From assembly GCA_002371705.1 (NCBI GenBank), contig DFGI01000076.1, forward strand, positions 1 to 18,368: a stretch of 18,368 bases of DNA. The letters are read 5' to 3'. The position numbers and the translations under genes were made by a program. Source of the stretch: Bacteroidales bacterium UBA3754 (lineage in GTDB: Bacteria > Bacteroidota > Bacteroidia > Bacteroidales > UBA1715). The notes under the pieces are model-generated. The model was not told where the DNA came from and made no database searches. It was given only the letters and a program-made list of their open reading frames with translations. Positions 8,166 to 13,945 of the stretch are shown here, one piece after another; the first letter of the stretch is position 1; the number at the start of each line of letters is the position of its first letter.

Positions 8166-9041
8166 CTACAATACGTTTAGCACCTGTTCTTTAATTTTTT
8201 CAAGATTGTCCTTCATCTGCACCACAATGCGCTGCATATCGGCATCGTTTGATTTTGAGCCCATTGTGTTGATTTCCCGTCCCATTTCCTGCGCAATGAA
8301 ATTCAATTTTTTACCTGCAAATTCATCGGAATCAATTGTATCGAGAAAATACTTGCAATGTTGCGCCAGACGGACTTTTTCCTCGTTGATGTCGAGTTTT
8401 TCCAAATAGAAAATCATTTCCTGTTCCAAACGATTTTTGTCTATTTTATCAGAATCAATGAATTCACGCAACGATTGTTCGATTCGTTCGCGGATGCTCG
8501 GCACACGTGCTTTTTCGTACGTTTCAATGCTTGCCAACAAATCTTTGATTGTCTGAATGTTAGCACGCAAGTCCCTATCCAATGCCTCACCTTCGTTAGC
8601 ACGGTAAGTTGCAATTCGTTTTGTGGCTTCAACCACGGCAGCCATAACCGACTTCCATTCTGATTCATCGGCAAGTTGTTGATTATCAGTTGACCACACA
8701 TCGGGAAGGCGCATCACCGCATCCATTGGAGAAAAATTTTCGGCGTGCAGTTCATTCGCCAAATTGCTTATTTTCTCGTAATACGTCTTCACCAACGATT
8801 CCTGCAATGTCCGTTCCGTAACGCCTTCTTTCGCTTCGAGATACACAAGAACGTCGATTTTTCCACGCATCAATTGGGATGATATATAATTTCGGATTTC
8901 CAAATCCTTGTCGCGGTAGATGGATGCAACACGGGTATTCAAATCTAACTGTTTACTGTTGAGCGACTTAACTTCGACCACAACATTTTTTTCGGGTAAT
9001 TCAGCCACAGCCCTACCGAAACCAGTCATTGATTGTATCAT
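8166..9041 (-). CDS. yicC: YicC family endoribonuclease
   Basis: The 291-residue product opens with the hallmark MIQSMTGFGRA and continues VVVEVKSLNSKQLDLN, the YicC N-terminal domain. It closes with the DUF1732 signature NFIAQEMGREINTMGSKSND. The C-terminal part is helical. YicC proteins are cytoplasmic endoribonucleases; the E. coli member has been linked to small-RNA turnover. Full length for the family. It is the first gene of a two-gene unit with gmk (gap of one base) and has a well-formed promoter 18 bases upstream of its ATG. Confidence 0.95.
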   Translation of the reverse strand: MIQSMTGFGRAVAELPEKNVVVEVKSLNSKQLDLNTRVASIYRDKDLEIRNYISSQLMRGKIDVLVYLEAKEGVTERTLQESLVKTYYEKISNLANELHAENFSPMDAVMRLPDVWSTDNQQLADESEWKSVMAAVVEATKRIATYRANEGEALDRDLRANIQTIKDLLASIETYEKARVPSIRERIEQSLREFIDSDKIDKNRLEQEMIFYLEKLDINEEKVRLAQHCKYFLDTIDSDEFAGKKLNFIAQEMGREINTMGSKSNDADMQRIVVQMKDNLEKIKEQVLNVL

Positions 9042-9058
9042 AATTCAACTATTTTTTA

Positions 9059-9087
9059 CAAAAATATAAAAGATTAGGATTCTGCAA
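9059..9087 (-). promoter_or_regulatory. Bacteroidota-type promoter for yicC-gmk
   Basis: On the minus strand TTG (9085-9087) and TATTTTTG (9059-9066, full TAnnTTTG match) are separated by 18 bases. The start would be near 9052, about 11 bases before the ATG. Confidence 0.65.
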
Positions 9088-9129
9088 GCGTGGAATGTCA
9101 AAGTTTAGACTTCTGAGCAAAAGAAAAGT

Positions 9130-9339
9130 TCATTTTCTCAATGCTTTGAGCAAATATTCCAACCCGTTTAGTTTGATTTCGTACAGCAGCGCCAAGCGTT
9201 CGCCCAATTTGCCTTTGGGAAATCCTTTTTGGTGATACCATGCGAGATATGGTTCGGGCAAATCGCACAGAATGCGTCCTTTATAGCGTCCATACGGCAT
9301 TTCCATAGTTACGAGTTCCAATAGAATTTCTTGTTCCAT
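9130..9339 (-). CDS. DUF3820 family small protein
   Basis: This 69-residue protein is nearly all one domain. MPYGRYKGRILCDLPEPYL, then WYHQKGFPKGKLGERLALLY and EIKLNGLE, match the DUF3820 family pattern (M-P-[FY]-G-[KR]-Y-K-G, then a KGFPKG-LG motif). The family has been labelled a quorum-sensing-regulated virulence factor from Pseudomonas work, but no biochemical activity is established that I know of. Length is normal. It is divergent from the DUF1508 gene starting at 9473 and 88 bases upstream of yicC on the same strand. No convincing promoter was found; the nearest match, AATCTTTG on the minus strand, lies almost on the ATG. Confidence 0.85.
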   Translation of the reverse strand: MEQEILLELVTMEMPYGRYKGRILCDLPEPYLAWYHQKGFPKGKLGERLALLYEIKLNGLEYLLKALRK

Positions 9340-9472
9340 ATCAAAGATTTTGAGGTAAAAGTAAAGTTTATTTGCAAATTATCAACAGTCAATAAATTGA
9401 ATCGGATTTTTTTGTAATATTGTGATTAATTGAAAAAAAACAAGATGTCTTACTCAATAAAAACAAAAGATT

Positions 9473-9838
9473 ATGGGAAAATTTGTCATTAAAGAAACAA
9501 AATCGGGCGTGAAATTCGACCTAAAAGCAGGGAACGGCGAAGTAATTGCAACTTCGGAAATTTACAACACAGAATCGGCATGCAAAAACGGCATTGAAAG
9601 TGTGAAATCGAACTGCACCGCCGATGTGGAAGACCAAACCGTCGCAAACTTCGCACAACTGAAACATCCAAAATACGAAGTTTACACCGACAAATCGGGC
9701 GAATTCCGTTTTAGACTGAAAGCCCGCAACGGCGAAATCATTGCAACTTCGGAAGGCTACAAGACAAAACCAAGCTGTATGAACGGCATAGAAAGCGTGA
9801 AAAAGAACGCCCCAGCCGCCGAAACTGTGAAAGAATAA
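9473..9838 (+). CDS. DUF1508 (YegP-like) protein with two tandem repeats
   Basis: The 121-residue product contains two copies of the DUF1508/YegP domain, roughly residues 8-52 and 68-112. Copy one reads KFDLKAGNGEVIATSEIYN...CKNGIESVKSN. Copy two reads RFRLKARNGEIIATSEGYK...CMNGIESVKKN. The ~55-residue domain is a small beta-beta-beta-alpha fold usually found in pairs, as in E. coli YegP. Its function is unknown, and it is often small and abundant in Bacteroidota. ATG 9473 is the first start and is well placed before MGKFVIKE. It stands alone: the upstream gene is divergent and a strong terminator follows. A TAATATTG box at 9415-9422 is a weak promoter candidate. Confidence 0.9.
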   Translation: MGKFVIKETKSGVKFDLKAGNGEVIATSEIYNTESACKNGIESVKSNCTADVEDQTVANFAQLKHPKYEVYTDKSGEFRFRLKARNGEIIATSEGYKTKPSCMNGIESVKKNAPAAETVKE

Positions 9839-9859
9839 ATTCAGTTAGGAAGTTGGTTT

Positions 9860-9892
9860 TAGGAGATAGGAGTTTCTATCTCCTATTTTTTT
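9860..9892 (+). terminator. Rho-independent terminator after the DUF1508 gene
   Basis: A perfect 10-bp stem (TAGGAGATAG, 9860-9869, with CTATCTCCTA, 9876-9885) and a 6-base loop are followed by seven T residues (9886-9892). The last T is also the first base of the engB TATATTTG box. Confidence 0.9.
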
Positions 9893-9899
9893 ATATTTG
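9892..9899 (+). promoter_or_regulatory. TATATTTG promoter element for engB
   Basis: A perfect TAnnTTTG match directly abuts the preceding terminator. No TTG box is seen at the expected distance, since that position falls in the terminator loop. A start near 9906 would leave only about 9 bases before ATG 9915. Confidence 0.55.
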
Positions 9900-9914
9900 C
9901 GCAAAAACGGAGCT

Positions 9915-10520
9915 ATGGTTATAAAAGAAGCTACATTCATAAAAAGTGCGACGACCTACAAAGCCTGTCCCCTGCCCGACAAGCACGAGGTGGCGTTTAT
10001 CGGACGGTCGAACGTGGGAAAATCGTCGTTAATCAATATGCTCTGCAACAACCGAAAATTGGCGAAGACCTCATCGACGCCAGGTAAGACACAGACTATC
10101 AACCATTTTCTCATCAACAAATCGTGGTATTTGGTTGACCTGCCCGGCTATGGCTACGCCAAAGTGAACAAACAACTCCGCAATACGTTTGCGAATTTTA
10201 TCAGCGACTACATACTCAATCGTCCGAACCTTGACTGTCTGTTTATTTTGGTTGACAGCCGCCACGAGCCCCGTAAAATCGACCTCGAATTTATTACATG
10301 GTGCGGCGAGAACGAAATCCCCATTGCCATAGTGATGACAAAAACCGACAAACTCAAACCTGCAGAATTGGAACACAACATCAACGTGTATGTTGAAACA
10401 CTCCTCCAAGAATGGGAAGAAACGCCCCCGATGTATTACACCTCAGCCGAGAACAAAAACGGCAAGGAAGAATTGTTGGAATACATTGGACAAATTGTGG
10501 AGCCAGAAAATATAGAATAG
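9915..10520 (+). CDS. engB: Ribosome biogenesis GTP-binding protein YsxC/EngB
   Basis: This 201-residue GTPase of the TrmE-Era-EngA-EngB family assists assembly of the large ribosomal subunit. The G1 loop is GRSNVGKSS (residues 30-38), the G2 threonine lies in SSTPGKTQTINHF, and G3 is DLPGYG (75-80). G4 is TKTD near 144-147 and G5 includes TSAENKNG near the C-terminus. Length is normal. The frame is open from TTG 9897, but that codon lies inside the TATATTTG promoter box, so ATG 9915 is chosen; MVIKEATFIKSA is a typical EngB start. The next gene on the strand begins 76 bases later with its own promoter. Confidence 0.96.
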   Translation: MVIKEATFIKSATTYKACPLPDKHEVAFIGRSNVGKSSLINMLCNNRKLAKTSSTPGKTQTINHFLINKSWYLVDLPGYGYAKVNKQLRNTFANFISDYILNRPNLDCLFILVDSRHEPRKIDLEFITWCGENEIPIAIVMTKTDKLKPAELEHNINVYVETLLQEWEETPPMYYTSAENKNGKEELLEYIGQIVEPENIE

Positions 10521-10567
10521 AATTTCACTTAAAGATACGATTGCGGTGCATACGAACGAATATTTAC

Positions 10568-10575
10568 TATATTTG
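10568..10575 (+). promoter_or_regulatory. TATATTTG promoter element for the Bor-like lipoprotein gene
   Basis: A perfect TAnnTTTG match ends 21 bases before ATG 10597. The nearest TTG (10541-10543) is 24 bases upstream, longer than the usual spacing, so the upstream box is uncertain. Confidence 0.55.
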
Positions 10576-10596
10576 TAACCTCAAAAACAAGTTACA

Positions 10597-11283
10597 ATGA
10601 AGAAAATTATATTTTTTGTCATTTCCATAGCATTATTTACCTCTTGCTATACAACAAAAACAAATATTGGAGAATATAAACAACTGTCGAGGACAATGGA
10701 ATCGTATGAATACGACCAAGCCCGGCAATTTTACCTACTGAACGGACTTATTCCGCTTGGACACCCACAGCCACGGATTCCAGACGAACCGTGTATGATT
10801 CGGGTAAAATCCAAATTCGTGGATTATTTACTTTCCGTTGTGACGTTTGGCATAACTTCGTCGAGAACTGTTGAAGTATTCGCTTTGAAAGGCGGTTCCG
10901 CCTATCCAATGAACAACAACCAAACAGCCCCTTCGATGGCAAACTCTTCGTATTCAGACAATTCCAATCACGAAAGGACAAACGAAAACGCAGCTCACGG
11001 AAAAGATATTCCAAACTATTCGGCACAGGAAAACAATCTTTCCCCACAACGCATACCCCAACACGATGCCGAGGCCGTACAAACGCCCACAGATCCTTCG
11101 GACGCGCGTGTTTCATTTGAAAACCAGAACTTTAAAGTTGGTGAAAAAGTATTCTACAGAATGCGCGACAAGATGTATTCCGCAACAATCATGTCGTTCA
11201 AAGGAAGCGAAATTGCCGTGGTGAGAATGGAAAACGGCGCTATGGCAGAACGCTATTTGAAAGACTTGGTGAAAGCGAAGTAA
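10597..11283 (+). CDS. Lipoprotein with Bor-like N-terminal domain
   Basis: The 228-residue product starts MKKIIFFVISIALFTSC, a lipoprotein signal with lipidated Cys17. Residues ~40-100 (QFYLLNGLIPLGHP, then FVDYLLSVVTFGITSSRTVEV) have the order of motifs seen in small Bor-like lipoproteins: an LxGLxPLG segment, then a hydrophobic FGI(T/V) segment. The match is from memory and approximate. Residues ~105-170 are a low-complexity Asn/Ser/Pro-rich linker. The last ~50 residues (FKVGEKVFYRMRDKMYSATI...) resemble a small SH3/Tudor-like beta-barrel. This gives a lipid-anchored protein with a flexible spacer and a terminal module, probably in the periplasm or at the surface. It is a single gene, followed by a hairpin at 11310-11335. 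Confidence 0.72.
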   Translation: MKKIIFFVISIALFTSCYTTKTNIGEYKQLSRTMESYEYDQARQFYLLNGLIPLGHPQPRIPDEPCMIRVKSKFVDYLLSVVTFGITSSRTVEVFALKGGSAYPMNNNQTAPSMANSSYSDNSNHERTNENAAHGKDIPNYSAQENNLSPQRIPQHDAEAVQTPTDPSDARVSFENQNFKVGEKVFYRMRDKMYSATIMSFKGSEIAVVRMENGAMAERYLKDLVKAK

Positions 11284-11309
11284 TTAGTGGTTCTTTAGTT
11301 TTTCTTAAT

Positions 11310-11335
11310 TTTTGTCTGCATCATTGTAGACAAAA
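11310..11335. repeat. 11-bp inverted repeat (hairpin) between the lipoprotein gene and the RAYT gene
   Basis: TTTTGTCTGCA (11310-11320) and TGTAGACAAAA (11325-11335) pair over 11 bp with one G-U pair and a TCAT loop. No T tract follows on either strand, so it is not a standard terminator. It could still stop transcription, or be a REP-like target of the adjacent transposase. Confidence 0.6.
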
Positions 11336-11347
11336 GCCCTAAATGTC

Positions 11348-11377
11348 TTGCTAGAAACAAAAACCTCTGTATATTTG
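11348..11377 (+). promoter_or_regulatory. Bacteroidota-type promoter for the RAYT gene
   Basis: TTG at 11348-11350, a 19-base spacer, then TATATTTG at 11370-11377 make a full consensus promoter. The start would be near 11384, 15 bases before ATG 11399. This decides the start codon: the in-frame TTG 11348 is the upstream promoter box. Confidence 0.75.
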
Positions 11378-11398
11378 CGCAACTACAAACCGCACAAG

Positions 11399-12463
11399 AT
11401 GGCTGGCAAATTAGAATACACAGAACAAGGCTGGCGTTACCCTGTTGACCGTAACCGCCACCACCGAGAAAACAATTGGGATTACAAAGGAAAGGGGATT
11501 TACCATATTACCCTTGTTGTTGCAGAAAGAAAGCACCTTTTCGGAGAACTAACTGGCGACAGTGCCGACAACGCCCGAATAGAGCTCAACAGTTTTGGAA
11601 AACAAGTTTATTACAAAATACATGACACTCCTCAATATTACCGTTCCAAAGGATATAATTTGAAGATACTCGCATTAAAAGTTATGCCCGACCATGTTCA
11701 CTTTGTTATTTATTCGGTTGAGCCGCTACCAAAGTCAATAGGAACGGTTGTTCGTGGAATTAAAAGTGCTTGTACGAGTGTGTTCAAGCGTTGTTATGTC
11801 GGTGGTGATGACACCACCGAACATGGAAGGCGAGCGCCACTTTTGCCAATCTTCGTACAATATGCCAGTATTTTTGCCAAAAACAATAGCATCTGGGAAA
11901 AAACGCCTGCCGGCTATCATGAACGCGTGCTTCATAGATCCGGTCAATTGAAAAATATGATTGCCTATGTGAAAGACAATCCCCGTCGTTTGTGGCTAAA
12001 AAAGAAATTTCCCGCTTACTTTGCCGTACAAAGAGATGTACAATACGAAAATCTTCTATTTTCCGCCGTTGGGAATCTGCATTTATTGGAAAGTCCGCTT
12101 TGTGCCGTGCATATACGCAGGCGTTTTTCCGAGACAGAAGCACGCGACTACATGAACAACCGCATTATTGCCGCACAAAATGGAGCTGTTTTAGTGGGTG
12201 CATTTATAAGTCCAAAGGAAAAACAAGTGCTTGAAGTTCTTTTGAAAGAACATCTGCCAATTATTGTTTTGGTCCCCTATAGTTTTTCGAACTATTACAA
12301 ACCCACGGGTGAATTTATGGAATCTTGTGCACAAGGCAGAATGCTCTTTCTTTCGCAAGCACCAGCAGATGTCAATCCAAACAAAAGAATTACACGAAAC
12401 GAATGCACCGCTCTTAATTCCATAGCCGAAACGATGGAAGAAATTTCTTTGAGATTGGACTGA
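11399..12463 (+). CDS. REP-associated tyrosine transposase (RAYT, Y1 HUH family) with extra C-terminal domain
   Basis: The 354-residue product has an N-terminal Y1 transposase domain of the IS200/REP type (residues ~1-215). The HUH motif is H99-V-H101 in MPDHVHFVI, and the catalytic tyrosine is probably Y190 in MIAYVKDNPRR. These single-strand endonucleases cut at hairpins, and RAYTs are tied to REP palindromes and not to a normal insertion sequence. Residues ~220-354 form a second domain (AAQNGAVLVGAFISPKEKQV, LLKEHLPIIVLVPYSFSNYY, SCAQGRMLFLSQAP) that reads as a Rossmann-like fold, recalling DprA/SLOG proteins. Bacteroidota RAYTs commonly carry such an extension; the fold assignment is inference. 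No flanking inverted repeats or target duplications were seen. A hairpin at 11796-11824 lies inside the coding region. ATG 11399 was chosen because the in-frame TTG 11348 is the promoter box. Confidence 0.85.
   Translation: MAGKLEYTEQGWRYPVDRNRHHRENNWDYKGKGIYHITLVVAERKHLFGELTGDSADNARIELNSFGKQVYYKIHDTPQYYRSKGYNLKILALKVMPDHVHFVIYSVEPLPKSIGTVVRGIKSACTSVFKRCYVGGDDTTEHGRRAPLLPIFVQYASIFAKNNSIWEKTPAGYHERVLHRSGQLKNMIAYVKDNPRRLWLKKKFPAYFAVQRDVQYENLLFSAVGNLHLLESPLCAVHIRRRFSETEARDYMNNRIIAAQNGAVLVGAFISPKEKQVLEVLLKEHLPIIVLVPYSFSNYYKPTGEFMESCAQGRMLFLSQAPADVNPNKRITRNECTALNSIAETMEEISLRLD
11796..11824. repeat. Strong inverted repeat inside the RAYT coding region
   Basis: TCGGTGGTG (11799-11807) and CACCACCGA (11812-11820) pair perfectly over 9 bp with a 4-base ATGA loop. 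ATG (11796-11798) and CAT (11822-11824) extend the stem by 3 bp past one bulged A. It encodes residues ~133-141, between the HUH motif and the catalytic tyrosine. Confidence 0.75.
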
Positions 12464-12534
12464 TTAGCATTTTGCGGGCAAAGTCGTTCCAAATTGTTGT
12501 TAATAATTTTCCCAATATAAAACCATCTACAACA

Positions 12535-12564
12535 TTGACGAGAACAAAAAAAGAGGTATATTTG
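12535..12564 (+). promoter_or_regulatory. Bacteroidota-type promoter of the cas operon
   Basis: TTG (12535-12537), a 19-base spacer and TATATTTG (12557-12564) form a full consensus promoter. Transcription would begin near 12571, giving a 35-base AT-rich leader before ATG 12606. No other promoter of this strength is seen up to the end of cas2, so all four cas genes likely depend on it. Confidence 0.78.
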
Positions 12565-12605
12565 AACACATTTAACAAATTTAAAATCTATTTTTTATAA
12601 ATACT

Positions 12606-13895
12606 ATGACAAGTTTTTCAAAGTTCTGCGGATTATATCCTTTGTCAAAAACTCTGAGATTTGAATTGAAGCCAATTGGCAAGACAAAAGAAAATATCGA
12701 GAAAAACGGCATTCTTGAACGCGACAGCGAACGTGCAACTGCATACAAAGCTGTGAAAAAAGTGATTGATGAATTCCACAAAAGTTTTATAGAACTCCAA
12801 TTGAATGATTTTGAATTGGAACAAAGCAAATTGGAAGAGTTTTATCACCTCTATCATCTTCCGACTTCTGACCAAAAACGGAAAAACGATTTGCCTAAAG
12901 TTCAGGAATCTCTAAGAAAACTTATTTCAGAGCGTTTTACCAAGAATGATTATTACAAACGGCTGTTTGGCAAGGAACTTATCCGTGAGGATTTGACCGA
13001 TTTTGTCAATACTCCTTATTATGAGAACATTATCCGCAATGTTCCTGGCAATGAGCAACTGTCAGATGAAAAGGTGAAACAAATTCAGGAAAATACGATA
13101 CGAGAAATTTCTCAATTCAACGATTTCACAACATATTTTGTGGGATTCTATGACAATAGAAAAAATATGTATGTGGCTGAAGATAAAGCTACTGCCATCG
13201 CATACAGAATGATTAACGAAAATCTGCCGAAGTTCATCGACAATATGGACGTGTTTGAGAAAATTGCGGCAAGCGATGTGGCACAACATTTCGGAGAATT
13301 ATACAAGGAAATGGAACCATATCTGAATGTTAGTGAAATAGCGGAAATGTTTCATCTGAATTATTTCTCAACTGTGCTTACGCAAACGCAAATAGATGTT
13401 TACAATGCCATAATCGGCGGTAAAACATTGGACGACGGCACTAAAATTCAGGGACTTAATGAATACGTAAACCTATATAATCAACAACAAAAGGACAAAT
13501 CCAAACGACTGCCAAAACTAAAACCTCTGTTCAAACAAATTTTGAGCGAACGAAACGCAATCTCGTGGTTGCCTGATGAATTCAAGAATGACAACGAAAT
13601 GTTGCAAAGCATTGAGAAATGCTATCAAGATTTGAAAGAACAAGTTTTTGGTGCGTTGAAACAATTGTTGACTACCATTAAAGACTACAACCTTCAACAT
13701 ATCTATCTGCCTAACGATTTGCAACTTACCGACATTTCACAAAAACAATATGGAAGTTGGTCGGTAATTAAAAACGCCATCATCGAGGATTTGAAAAAGA
13801 CAAATCAGCCGAAGAAAAAGAGGATGCTGAAGATTTTGAAAACAGACTGTCAAAACTCGCTGATAGTTACTCAATTGCGTACATCAATCAGGTAA
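12606..13895 (+). CDS. cas12a: CRISPR-associated endonuclease Cas12a (Cpf1), N-terminal fragment before a frameshift
   Basis: This frame encodes 429 residues, of which about the first 398 are Cas12a. It starts TSFSKFCGLYPLSKTLRFEL, the WED-I strand of the family, and continues PIGKTKENIEKNGILERD and the helical REC1 and early REC2 domains that cradle the crRNA-target duplex. The landmark LTDISQKQYGSWSVIKNAI appears just before the break. After residue 398 (about base 13799) the frame reads an unrelated basic tail of 31 residues, then TAA 13893-13895. The true continuation is in another frame, open from 13772. Joining the two frames near 13799 gives ...IIEDLKK-DKSAEEKEDAEDFE..., a smooth Cas12a sequence. 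On its own this fragment has no nuclease domain. Composition here is AT-rich compared with the 3' end of the gene. Confidence 0.93.
   Translation: MTSFSKFCGLYPLSKTLRFELKPIGKTKENIEKNGILERDSERATAYKAVKKVIDEFHKSFIELQLNDFELEQSKLEEFYHLYHLPTSDQKRKNDLPKVQESLRKLISERFTKNDYYKRLFGKELIREDLTDFVNTPYYENIIRNVPGNEQLSDEKVKQIQENTIREISQFNDFTTYFVGFYDNRKNMYVAEDKATAIAYRMINENLPKFIDNMDVFEKIAASDVAQHFGELYKEMEPYLNVSEIAEMFHLNYFSTVLTQTQIDVYNAIIGGKTLDDGTKIQGLNEYVNLYNQQQKDKSKRLPKLKPLFKQILSERNAISWLPDEFKNDNEMLQSIEKCYQDLKEQVFGALKQLLTTIKDYNLQHIYLPNDLQLTDISQKQYGSWSVIKNAIIEDLKKTNQPKKKRMLKILKTDCQNSLIVTQLRTSIR
13793..13800 (+). other. Frameshift site in cas12a (probable loss of one A)
   Basis: The bases are GAAAAAGA. The upstream frame ends usefully with the codons at 13791-13799 (Leu-Lys-Lys). 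The downstream frame is best entered at 13799 (GAC, Asp), reusing base G13799, which equals one missing base. An ancestral run of six A residues instead of five would read Leu-Lys-Lys-Asp-Lys-Ser without a break. The two frames overlap in the open state over 13772-13892, so the event must lie there. GAAAAAG is a poor -1 slippery site because the P-site AAA codon would have to re-pair on GAA. Confidence 0.85.
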
Positions 13896-13945
13896 CTGGG
13901 AGCAACATAGAAAACTTCAAACCTATTGAAGATTACTTTGCAAAA

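Noticed and set aside
9897..9914. TTG 9897 as the engB start, and likewise TTG 11348 for the RAYT and TTG 3458 for the mutase
   Set aside because: Each TTG lies inside a predicted promoter element, so it would not be in the mRNA. The downstream ATGs fit family N-termini and leader length.
12584..12604. Handle-like sequence (AAATCTATTTTTTATAAAT) in the cas12a 5' leader
   Set aside because: The would-be stem has a C-A mismatch and lacks the TCTAC/GTAGA arms. In such AT-rich sequence this is expected by chance.
13793..13800. Programmed -1 ribosomal frameshifting to make full-length Cas12a
   Set aside because: The heptamer is G-AAA-AAG, not A-AAA-AAG, so the P-site codon would re-pair badly. 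I see no stimulatory stem-loop, and Cas12a is not known to use recoding. A lost base explains it more simply.
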